The notes under the pieces are model-generated. The model did not search any database, had not been told where the DNA came from, and was given only the letters and a program-made list of their open reading frames with translations. This document shows, one piece after another, positions 24,375 through 34,570 of a stretch of DNA of 64,000 bases. This DNA is from Istiophorus platypterus (Eukaryota; Chordata; Actinopteri; Istiophoriformes; Istiophoridae), in the NCBI GenBank assembly GCA_016859345.1, contig CM029123.1:2865501-2929500 (forward strand), given 5' to 3'. Position numbers and translations under genes: made by a program. Within the stretch, counting starts at the first letter, position 1. Each line of letters starts with the position of its first letter.

Positions 24375-25119
24375 GTGGGTCTCTGTTTATAAAAGACAGT
24401 CCAATACAAATACTTCGATACCAGTAATTAAAGAATTTGAAATTAGTTACCGTATCAACTCTGAAATTAATTTTAGGTAGTCTGGTTATGGATCAGTGCA
24501 TCACTATTCACATCTCTGGTTTGGACAATTCTAATAGATCTGGTTCTATTGTCATAGTTGTGTCAACTGTGTGAAACAGTTGACTGAGTTTTGTTAGCCC
24601 TTCCTAGATAATGCACTTATTATTACTTTTTGCTAGTACTGGTTTCCAAACTCCTTACTCCTAGTTTTATATATATAAGTCCCTTAGGCATGTTTTCTTT
24701 TCTTTTTTTTTTTTTGGTTATACAGTAATGCCTAATAACTGACTAATTATGCAGTCCTAAAATAAAGTGAGGAATGGTGATTAAATGCTCACATCTTCTT
24801 TTGGCATATTTTTTTTTCATCCCACAGTCTAGAACTTGTGACAAATACTTTTTGTTTAAGATTCAGCTCAAATCCTCCCTCCTCTGTCAGCACTACCCCT
24901 TATATTTCTCATCTTGTCTTCTCTGTAATACATAATGGGCCAAAGATGGTAGGCAAAATAATATCAAAAATGTATCTAATTCCTCCTTTTCTCTCAAAAA
25001 TATTCAATTTTCCCAGCCTCGTTGATCTATCTATCAAAAATAATGTTTTTTTTATATTCTGTAACTGTCACATAAATGTGGTAATACTGATCTGATTTTA
25101 TTCATCTACTGCTCAATAG
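24375..25119 (+). other. nlgn1: nlgn1 intron
   Basis: 745-bp AT-rich intron, donor gtgggt and acceptor caatag. No repeat family or second exon recognised. Confidence 0.85.
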
Positions 25120-25280
25120 GTGCCACCATGGGCAGATGCAGCACATGGAGATGAGATTCCATATGTGTTTGGGCTACCAATGATTGGACCAACAGAACTG
25201 TTCCCCTGCAACTTCTCCAAGAATGACGTGATGCTCAGTGCCGTAGTCATGACATATTGGACAAACTTTGCTAAGACAGG
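25120..25280 (+). CDS. nlgn1: nlgn1 exon: HGDE segment
   Basis: A 161-nt exon starting in phase 0 with VPPWADAAHGDEIPYVFGLP, followed by MIGPTELFPCNFSKNDVMLS and AVVMTYWTNFAKTG. The His in AAHGDE aligns with the catalytic-triad His of cholinesterases, which neuroligins keep although they have lost the Ser. NFS is a potential N-glycosylation site. Acceptor is ctcaatag|gtg and donor gacagg|gtatga. The Gly codon is split 2+1 with the next exon. Reading through the donor gives a short frame (YDDTSYADPEE...) with no family resemblance, so the splice call is firm. Confidence 0.95.
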
Positions 25281-26657
25281 GTATGATGACACTTCATATG
25301 CGGATCCCGAGGAACAATACAGGTCCCTTTGTGTATGTTATCCCCATAGAAGGGAACGGTACCATCATAACTTAATAAAACCTCTTAATTTAGTCCAAGT
25401 TTAAGTGCAACAACTGAAATAGCTGCAACTCAAACTTACTGTAAACCCATGCTCACATAAGCTATGAAACACACTTCAGTATTAGTACTGTACCACTAGT
25501 AGTAATAGTATTTCTTGTAAGTTTACGGTGCTTAACATAATGGTTGATCTTTTTCATCTCAGCACTGATGTCCTCAATGCATCTAGGATTTGTCTGTGAC
25601 TTTAAAGGAGATAGGATATTAAGTTCAAAGTATACACAGCCTCCATACTAGTTTGATAATGTTCCATAGCTTTATCCTATTTTTCTCATGCTATCATAAG
25701 ATAGACAATATTACATCCAATGAATGCAAAGAGTAAGGTCAGCCAAATAATAAGTTCAGCCAAATGCTTGTTTAAACCATTTTTGTGGGCTTTTTTCTGC
25801 AGGCACGCTTGAAGCACTTGATTAACATGCAGCTACAATTACAAGACTGCGAACTAATTGAAAATTTCATTGTCATTGTTTTCGCTTTTTTGATGACCAG
25901 GACTACTGAGCTGTGCTATTATAATTTATGTAATTGTAATTTAGTGTAATTGGTATTCTATGCAGATGCCACCTACACATCTCAAATACATTCTTAATTA
26001 ATGCTTGTAGCCTAGAGAGCGACATGCTCAATAGGACAAAATTAAAATCTTTTTTTCCCCATTTCTGTCCCATGTTGCCTTTCAGCATATATTCATGGCA
26101 GTAATTGTTTCAAGATTGTAAAAGGAGGACACTGGCTTTCTGTGCACTGGCCAGTAGCCATGAGGGAAACAGAAAGGCACTAATGATCTACATATATAAC
26201 CCCAAATTGACATGGAATGCCGGATACCTGGGCGATTTATACCACCAATTTGAATGGTTAAGCATGTTTCTGATGAGGTCTTGCTGACTCCATATGCTGC
26301 TCTCAGACAATGGGGCGCTCAGTAAGTTTGAATGGGCCTCCATACCTCACATGACTGGCTCTGTTCTACTTAGACTGAGCATAAGTGGGTCTATTTAACA
26401 TGGGATCCCGAGCTGAATATGCTCTGTAAGCTCCTCTTTATACACTGAATATAGGGGGAACATTCATATGGGGCTGACATGCATTAACAGTGAACCTTGT
26501 ATTATGGCTTAATTATAGCAACTATTGAAACATATGCTTTATGGAAATTATCCACATGGTTGAACTACATCTTTGGTCAAACATATTCCTAAGCTGAAAT
26601 TTTTTTTTTTTTTCATGTATAAATTACACACACACATATGTATGTATCTATATCTAT

Positions 26658-26711
<54 letters not shown>

Positions 26712-27294
26712 AATAGGTTCCTTTCCATAAAATAGAAACTTTGATGTACTATTCTATTAAACATTTGAATAAAACTTCATATAAGGCAAATTTCTGAAGA
26801 CATTAGCTATCTCGGGGCATTTTCATTCAATCAGAATCTTTAAAAGCCAGTCATCTGTGACCAATAATACCCCTTTTGACCTTTTTTTGATTTTATCAGG
26901 TGTGATATCTCAGACACTATGGATTAAAATTTGATGAAACCTTGGGTCTGCATGTCACCACTGCATTCAAATATTTGCATAATTACACTGATTAGCCTGA
27001 GGGAGATACCACACTTAGGTAAAAATTAAAATTTCATAACCAACAGTCAAGTATCAAAAGGTCCACCTCTTCTTTGGTTTAGCTTTAGTCATTCCTGTCC
27101 CCTATAGCAAACAACCACAAGATAACTATTTCTGATAGGCCAGGAGAGGACCGCATTGTCCATGAGAGGCAAAACGTCTTCAACTGCATTGTGCCTAAGA
27201 GGCTTGTGTTCTGTGTTGCCATAAAGCATTCAGCTGTTCTAACCTCTCTCTGAATCATTTCACTGGAAACTCGTTTCCTCTTTACTCTTCTCAG
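25281..27294 (+). other. nlgn1: nlgn1 intron with (TA)n tract
   Basis: 2,014-bp intron. The only clear structure is a (TA)n microsatellite at 26,660-26,706, preceded by TATC/TATG units. No coding potential recognised in the rest. Confidence 0.85.
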
Positions 27295-27451
27295 GGATCC
27301 AAACCAGCCTGTTCCTCAAGACACCAAGTTCATTCACACCAAGCCCAATCGCTTTGAAGAAGTGGCATGGACACGCTACAACCAGAAAGATCAGCTTTAC
27401 CTGCACATTGGACTGAAACCCCGGGTCAAAGAGCACTACCGTGCCAACAAG
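27295..27451 (+). CDS. nlgn1: nlgn1 exon: end of esterase-like domain
   Basis: A 157-nt exon that finishes the split Gly and reads DPNQPVPQDTKFIHTKPNRF, EEVAWTRYNQKDQLYLHIGL and KPRVKEHYRANK. It is nearly identical to vertebrate neuroligin-1 at this point, from memory. This is the last beta-strand and loop portion of the extracellular domain before the C-terminal helix. Acceptor is cttctcag|gg and donor aacaag|gtacaa. It ends in phase 0, and the VNLW exon follows 2.4 kb later. The next intron carries a decayed LINE in reverse orientation, so the gap is partly explained by insertion. Confidence 0.95.
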
Positions 27452-29872
27452 GTACAATCAGATATTACTGAATGTTATTTCTGTTTTGATGTTGATTACA
27501 GTTTCAAACTTTCATTTCTGAACACTGATGATAGCTACCCTGGACCAAAGTACATAGATTTTGGAAAAGAATATCTGCTTAGCCAGTTTGGGTTTTCATA
27601 AGATCTAATGGTGTCATGGAGCTGACTCATGAAGCTGGGGTAGATTGCAATGGTGACCTATACTACACAGCTACCCTGCTCTGTAGGAAGAAAACTTAAG
27701 AGGATTAGATTAAAAAATGCAGTATCAACGCTTCAACTATTGTTCAGTAACCTATCTACTGTAGATTGGTATTCCTTTTGCTTTCCATCATAGTTATGTA
27801 AGTATACTAATAAACAGTGATTATAGTTGCATATTATTGGGCTGTTTCTTTTATTCCCAACAGTATCAGTGTAGCCCTTACCCCATCATGGCAGCTCTGG
27901 ATAACATGAGGCTACTTTAAATGAGAATGTTTTTTTGAGAAGATGGTAATTGCAATTTTGGTTTTTTACAGAATTATCCCTGTTGCCATTTTTTGAAAAC
28001 TGTACTCATCTTCAGACAGATATCTCCTAGTAGTTATAAAATGCAGTTTTCATTTTTATTTTTATTTTTTTTTACCTTCAAGCACTTTTTCATGTAGTGT
28101 TTGTAGCTTTCTTCTCTAGCTTTGGTATCAGAAAGAGCCTTATTTAATGTTCACTACTATTTTTTTCAGTGGTACTTTTGCATCTTTTGCCATGCTACAT
28201 TTAACTTTCAGCCACTGAAATAAGGTGAAATCAAATGAAAAATATGTTTATATCAAATTAGATACGCATTGTCAGGGAGAAAAAGCGCTTTCTCAGCCCT
28301 CTGGTCCATGTGGATGGTTCTGAGCTCTATATCAGGTACTCTGATTCGTTAACACCAAGGAACTTGAAAGTAGCCACTCACTCCACCTCCTCTCCATGTA
28401 TGCACAGTCCAGAGGACTTTCCTGAAGTCAATAATAACTTTTTCATTTTTTGTGTGGACATTCAGGCTGTTGTCCTTTCACCATGCAGACAGTGTCTGGA
28501 CCTCCTCCCTGTAGGCTGTTTCATTATTGTTGGATATCAGACACACTATGATCACATCGTCTCCAAATTTGATTAAAGCGTTTGACCTGTGGGTAGGAGT
28601 GCAGTTGAGAATGAAGGAGTAGAGTGATGGAATGATGACACAGTCTTGGGGAACAGCAGTGTTGACGTTGGGGGGGGGGCTGATTTTCCCGCCTGGTATG
28701 CTGGGGTCTGCTGGTTAAGAGGTCTTTGATCCATATACAGGGAGAAGTTCCTTGACATAGTATCTGCAGTTTGTTGAACAGTTTTTTGGGTTGATGGAAT
28801 TATATCTGTGGATCTGTTAGTCTTGTGGGTAAACTGGTGTTGGTCAAGATCAGCAAGGATGCAGACCTTGATGTGGAATAGTCTCTCGAAAGATTTTATG
28901 ACTACTGGGGTTAGAGCAACCGGTCAGTTATCATTAAGGGTTGTGACTCCTGAGGTCCTGGGTACAATGATGATAGGGAAAGATTTCAGATGGGAAGCGC
29001 CTGTAGCTTATTGTAGTGACGTGTTAGTGAACCCAGCAGCAAGTTGGTCAATGATTGTGTAGCAGTTTAAATACCTCTGTCTTGGCTCTTCTGTCTTGGC
29101 TCTGAGCAGAAAATGGTTTCTGGTTGGGAAACACATTAATTTGCTTTTTTGGAGTACATTGTCAGTGCAGAAGTTGATAAATGATAATACTGTGGAGGTG
29201 TAGTACCCAGTGGTTGAATTTTCAAGAAGCTCTCCCACGGTGTCCTCAAAACAGTCCTGTATTGATGATGAGGATTCCTCTGTCCAGATTTGGCTCTACT
29301 GATGAAGGATTTGTAGGCTTAGGTCAGGGACCAGGGACATATGGTCAGACAGTACCAGATGGAGGGAAAGGTGGGCTTTGTAGGCTCCAGGGATATTTGT
29401 ATACACCTGGTCACATGTTTTTCCTGTCTTTGTTTTAATGTCAACTCCAAGATTGGATTGGTGAAGTCTCTTGCCACAATACAAATGCTCTCCAGGTTTC
29501 CCACAGTATGCTTAGGATTAGCTTGGGGGTGGACGTAGACGGCTGTGATGAAAGTTCACGTATTAGCTCTGAATTAGAGTGGTGCCTGTGCACCAACCTT
29601 TTTATGTACACACATACTCCCCCTCCTCCTGTCTTACCAGAGTCACATGAGCAGTCTGCATGGTAGGGAATGCAGCCTGCTAGCTCCATGGCTGGTTGGG
29701 GTTGTTTTCATGCAGTCTAGTCACAGGTATCACCAGAACTAAGCTATCGTTGGTTCGGTGGTTTCTTATCCGTAGTCTCATATTGTCCAGCTTGTTGATG
29801 AGAGAGCAGGCACTGTTGAGAAAGTTCCTTTCTTTATTTTCTTTCCATCCATATTCATGTTTTTCTCCACAG
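27452..29872 (+). other. nlgn1: nlgn1 intron holding a reverse-strand LINE
   Basis: 2,421-bp intron, donor gtacaa and acceptor tttttctccacag. The first ~830 bp have no recognised element. From about 28,290 to 29,700 it is a decayed non-LTR retrotransposon. Only about 170 bp separate that remnant from the exon at 29,873. Confidence 0.8.
28290..29700 (-). mobile_element. Decayed L2/Rex1-type LINE fragment
   Basis: On the minus strand, near 28,580-28,380, an interrupted frame reads IKFGDDVIIVCLISNNNETA, then YREEVQTLSAW and KVIIDFRK. That is reverse-transcriptase domain C (FADD-like, here FGDD) and what follows in CR1/L2/Rex1-clade elements. At about 29,690-29,520 the same strand reads DSGKTGGGGVCVYIKRLVHR, an endonuclease-domain motif of the same clade. 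So EN and RT parts are in the expected order, but only ~1.1 kb apart and with stops and frameshifts. The element is internally deleted and dead. The exact clade is uncertain. Confidence 0.7.
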
Positions 29873-29950
29873 GTCAACTTGTGGTTAGAGCTGGTTCCTC
29901 ATCTGCACAGCCTCAATGAGGTCACTCAGCTCATTCCCACCACCACCAAG
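29873..29950 (+). CDS. nlgn1: nlgn1 exon: C-terminal dimerisation helix
   Basis: A 78-nt exon, phase 0 at both ends, encoding 26 residues starting VNLWLELVPHLHSLNEV and ending IPTTTK. In neuroligin structures the [VA]xxWLELVPHL helix is the last helix of the extracellular domain and contributes to the four-helix-bundle dimer interface. VNLW rather than VAFW is the neuroligin-1 version. Acceptor is ttctccacag|gtc and donor accaag|gttggt. The small size and 0/0 phase make it skippable without a frameshift, although losing it should harm dimerisation. Its isolation as a separate exon is noted in the findings. Confidence 0.9.
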
Positions 29951-30342
29951 GTTGGTAGTAACTCATCTATATCTATTCTTGCTTTAAAAAAATTAACTAC
30001 CTGTGTGACTGAGTAGTTTCCTCTACCTTTGAAAGGATAACCATGCCCAAGAAATGATTCTAAGGTGCAAGAAGGTCAAAACATCAAATGTCTAATATAG
30101 GTCAAAAAGTCTTTCAGTCTCTAAACCTGCACCAAAGCAAATTTCTATCCTGTCAAGGCAAACATTTGCTTTGAAGAAAGTTTAAGGACTACAGTTTGGC
30201 TTTTTAATGCCTTTACTCGACCTGCATTAAGTACTGTTTACAGAGCCTTTGGTCAAATCTGATTAAAAAACTCAGAGCAAAGCAGATTGAACTTTATCAG
30301 ACAAATCAATTATATACTGACCATTGTTACTGCTGTCCTCAG
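29951..30342 (+). other. nlgn1: nlgn1 intron (last)
   Basis: 392-bp intron with donor gttggt and acceptor ctgtcctcag. Nothing else recognised inside. Confidence 0.8.
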
Positions 30343-30939
30343 ATCCCTCCCCCAGAGGCTACCAACCGTACCCCAAAGACCAAGGTTCTGGTCACCAAAC
30401 GCCCTAACCCGACTCCGTTCCCCACCGAGATCCAGGACAGCCACAACCAGCCACACCTGGTGGACCAGCGTGACTACTCCACTGAGCTGTCAGTGACCAT
30501 TGCTGTGGGAGCCTCTCTGCTCTTCCTCAACATTCTGGCATTTGCCGCACTTTACTACAAGAAGGACAAGCGCAGGCATGATGTCCATAGGCGTTGCAGC
30601 CCACAAAGGAGTGCCACCAATGACCTGGCCCACACTCAGGAGGAGGAGATCATGTCCCTGCAGATGAAACAGCACTCGGACCTGGACCGGGAGTGCAGGG
30701 GGGTGGGTGACTCCCTGCACCCACATGATGTGGTGCTGAGAACTGCCTGCCCGCCAGACTACACTCTGGCCATGAGGCGTTCACCAGACGACATCCCGCT
30801 CATGACACCAAACACCATAACCATGATCCCCAGCACCATGGGGGGGCTCACCTCGCTTCACTCTTTTAACGCCTTCCCCAGCAGTGGGCAGAATAATACC
30901 CTGCCCCACCCACACTCACACTCCACCACTAGGGTATAG
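30343..30939 (+). CDS. nlgn1: nlgn1 last coding exon: stalk, TM, cytoplasmic tail
   Basis: Encodes 198 residues and the stop tag. Residues 1-43 form a Pro/Thr-rich stalk with an NRT sequon near the start. About 50-71 are a single transmembrane helix (SVTIAVGASLLFLNILAFAA), followed by the basic stop-transfer KKDKRR. The tail carries EEEIMSLQMK, the gephyrin-binding motif PPDYTLAMRRSPDD (about 137-150) with its Tyr, then TPNTITMIP, and the class-I PDZ ligand STTRV at the very end, which binds PSD-95-type scaffolds. VVLRTACPPDYTLAMRR and QNNTLPHPHSHSTTRV match neuroligin-1 best among paralogues. Acceptor is ctcctcag|atc. The product would be a type-I membrane protein at excitatory synapses, by family knowledge. 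Confidence 0.96.
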   Translation: MPPPEATNRTPKTKVLVTKRPNPTPFPTEIQDSHNQPHLVDQRDYSTELSVTIAVGASLLFLNILAFAALYYKKDKRRHDVHRRCSPQRSATNDLAHTQEEEIMSLQMKQHSDLDRECRGVGDSLHPHDVVLRTACPPDYTLAMRRSPDDIPLMTPNTITMIPSTMGGLTSLHSFNAFPSSGQNNTLPHPHSHSTTRV

Positions 30940-31217
30940 CCCTGTGGATACACCCATGCGGGCAGGACTGATGGCTGAAATAAAAAGCTAATGCCACTGC
31001 TGCGGCCGGGATTTCAGGCTGACATGCTGACAAACATAGATACGTCAGGAGCTGGAATGCCAGCCTGGAGTTGCCAGACACACATGGAATTACACTGAGA
31101 TTTAAAGACACCCTGTTAATACCTGAGGGAATATAGTCAACATATTTCAGGGGGTTTGGACCAGAGGAAAAAAAGTATAATTATGTTTTTTTGTAGAAAA
31201 ATAAAGACAAGAATAAA
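30940..31217 (+). other. nlgn1: Start of nlgn1 3' UTR with candidate poly(A) signals
   Basis: Non-coding sequence after the stop. The first AATAAA hexamers are at 31,200-31,205 and 31,212-31,217, only ~265 bp after the stop. Neuroligin mRNAs often have long 3' UTRs, so the real end may be further downstream. Confidence 0.5.
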
Positions 31218-34200
31218 AAAGTACAAATAAGGAGTTGAAGAAAAACAACCTCACAAGCTAAAACAAAGAGGAGGATGTTTTTTTTATCATTATTTTTGTC
31301 CGTATATTGCAGCAAAACAAGGTACAGTAAAGTACTTTTTCTTTCTAGTGACAAATATGGCCTTCGGGATCTTTTAACAAATGACTGCTTGACAGTATTA
31401 TCTGGAAGCAGAACAGAGCATCAGACACGCCTCGGAGGTGAGAAGAAGGAAGCACTTTGCAAAAGAAAGAAAACATATTGTTTTCCTTTGGCATCACACT
31501 GCAGATCACTCTCAATGTGGAGCACAGAGTAGATGCCGAGCAAACCAATTTAGGCATGTGTTAACTTCATAGATGGAGGCTATGTAAGATAAGGCAAAAA
31601 CAATTGTTAAAAAGAACAAAGGAAAGACTGAAAAATATCATGGCAAAAAGAAACCCCTGTATGCACAACGGAATCACAGATACTTTTCATTCATTTATTT
31701 TTGAGGACTGGGAACAACTTTATTGTATAGAACCTATTTACATATCTAGATCGGTACACTAAGCACCAAGGCTGTTTAAGCCCTCATCTCTTGGCGGGCA
31801 CCTTTATTGCAAACCTGCCAGCAGGACTGAACCAGTGGGAAGTGGGAAGTGGGAATCCACCTACTGGCTTTCTGGCAGTTTCAACTACAACACTGAGAGC
31901 TGGGTGTCAAAGGATAATTGGATATTTTAGCACGATGCGCATGACAATTTATCTGCTTGATGGCTGCTCTGCTGATTATGTCATTATTAAGAATAATTTT
32001 TACCCTCTCCCTTGCATTGAAGTAATTTCAGACAGATATCCTGATTGGATTACAGGATAACACATACCCTCAAAGGACCATGGGAAATGCAGCTCCAGGA
32101 TGTGGATGTGGGCTGGAGTTGGGGACAAGAAGGGGAAGGGCTGGGGATATGGTAAAACTATCTTGCATAACATAGCTTGAGGGGAGCTGGGCATATAAGG
32201 ACTAGTTTTGTACTCTGTGTGTTGGTACTACTTTTTGATAGTGTTCAAATCACATTACACTGTATCAATCAAATTCATTGTATTCATTCAGTTGAGATCA
32301 GTGTTATTTGCTATTGTACCTATTGGACACTTTACCATATAGATGTAATTACCTGCACTGTTATTCCATTTCCCATTTCTTTTTTTCTTTAACTAGGAGG
32401 TATGTTGCTTGAGTGATACACTGGATGCCCATTGGTATGAAAAAAATGGAAGGTAAAAGCAGTGAAAAATATGGTGGGCTATTTAACTTTTATATTCCTT
32501 CATCTAGTCAGGTTCTGTAGAACTGTTTAAACATGAATGCCTATACATGACTACTACAAGTCAGAGGCCAAGCACAGACAGATCTCACTGGGTGGATCTC
32601 TCTGGAAATGCACAGCAAGTGGGTTGGAGAGAGCCAAGGTTAACAGAAGTCAATTCCCATGATGTGCTTTTCATGTAAATTTCAGTATAAACCTAGGTTG
32701 ATCATTTTTGGAGGTACATTGTGTTATAATAAGGAAGTAAACAGGCCTCCCAGCACCTGAGACCCACAGACATCCCTCTTTACCTCACTTTAAAGAAATA
32801 CTACTTGTCTTTTTTGGCTCCACCATTTTTCTAATAGAGTCTCTCTACTGTCTCATCTTTTACCCAGAGCTGACAGGTTGGGCTGTTAGGCAAAATGGTT
32901 TCCCCTTGCATCCGCACATCCTTGTTTACCATCTTCTGCTTAGGTTGTCTGCCATTGCTGCCATCTTTAGGCCAGTAAAACCTCAGCAGCAAAACTGTTA
33001 ACAACTGGAGCAGGAATGTGACCTACATTGAAGCAGACTGAAGTCGGATCCAGTTGCTTCAGAGGTTAGAGTTATTGCAGAGGTAAAGAGGTTTTTTTGT
33101 TTGTTTTTTGTTGATTTTAACAGGCAGAGAGAAGAACACCCTGAATGGCAAGACCATTGTGCTCAGATATAGAAATATGTACACTGGCACAGATATGCTA
33201 CTTGGTAAGCTGAAACGCTTGTCTCCCTGTCTTACCTTCACTAAAGTGTATATGTATGGAGGTCTCAGTTTTAAGAATTCATTGTGCCCCTTTTGGCTCA
33301 CTCACAGACACTGTGCAGTCCTTCACAATGATAAGTGCAGACTACTGTTATCCCACATAGTAGTGCGGTAGACAAGCTAGATGGGGGACACAATCTAGTC
33401 TGTTCCAGGGAGTGGTGCTTTTTTGGATAAGATTTAAATTGAATAAACTTATTACATCTGTTTTCTCCAGATTTTTTTCTTTGAAAGAAATTAACTGCCA
33501 GGGCTTGATCTGGAATTTAAACAAAATAAATATCCCACAGCTATAATCACACATCATCCTTATGGCCCAGGGACTTTTCTAATAACCTTCTCTGTACACA
33601 CAAGCCAACAATATAAAATGTGTGAATTTAAGAATCTGGTGACAACTCATCCTGTAGGTCTGTTGACATTGTATCTAAAGGCCATTAGCTTTTTTGCTCT
33701 AGCACTCAGCTTGTCAGTTTCTGATCAGCAACAACCATACACACAGGCACATGAAATTGTGCTCAAAAATCCTGACACACAGCCATGTTCTACAGTAAGG
33801 AATTAGACCCTGGCTTTCCAAGCTGGTTTGTATCTATTCAAGATATTGTATACAGGCTACACCCTGATTGCCTGCACTTTGACGCAAAGTTTATCAGACC
33901 CATATAAAAGGCAATTCGACCTTGTTTTTGTAACAAGGGCCAATGGCAGAAATACACTGAAAGATATGGAGGGGAACCTTGAATAAAGATTAAACACTGT
34001 TATGACATTGGTAACCTACTGAGTATTGAGAACATTTTGATCAAAGCAGAAATAATTTTAATTTATAATGGCCATGAGGTTTTTAATTCATAGACATTCA
34101 TTTTGAAATAATCAACTGAGTTCCAACTGTCAGCTATGTCAGAATACAGAATATCAGACCAACGATGGTACTAAGACTCAGACTTGAAGACAAATGCAGC

Positions 34201-34284
34201 ATCTGTGTTACGACTCATAATGTGACAATGAAATGTCATTTCTAGCACAGCTGTACAACATGGCAATATGTCAGTTCAAAAGAG
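31218..34284. other. Non-coding, possibly distal nlgn1 3' UTR or intergenic
   Basis: No supported gene or recognised repeat. A short 'gtgggaa' iteration lies at about 31,838-31,855. Small open frames are below what chance gives in this composition. Confidence 0.6.
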
Positions 34285-34570
34285 GAATTAAATGGTAAAT
34301 GGACTATACTTAAATAGTGCTATTCTAGCATTATTGACCACTCAAACGCTTTTACACTAATACCACATTCACCCATACAGCACCTTTCTACACATAGAGC
34401 GCTTTTACATACACATGCATATTCACACTATGATAATATAACTGGTAATTTGGGGTTCAGTATATTGCCCATGCCGCATGACACTGACATGCGAACTGGA
34501 GGAGTTGGGGATTGACCAATGACCTGCTGGTTGGTGGTGGACCTGCTCTACCTTCTAAGCCACAGACAGC
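34285..34570 (-). repeat. tRNA-like SINE family, copy B (reverse orientation)
   Basis: It shares with the 12,405-12,700 copy the order 'taaatggactatactta', 'cactcaaacgcttttaca', 'ttggggttcagtatattgcc' and 'aagccacagac'. It also has 'gctggttggtggtgg', matching the box-B side. It is more diverged than copy A. Confidence 0.6.

Noticed and set aside
25281..25404. Read-through extension of the nlgn1 exon (YDDTSYADPEE...)
   Set aside because: The canonical donor at 25,281 and the exact family continuation at 27,295 show it is intronic.
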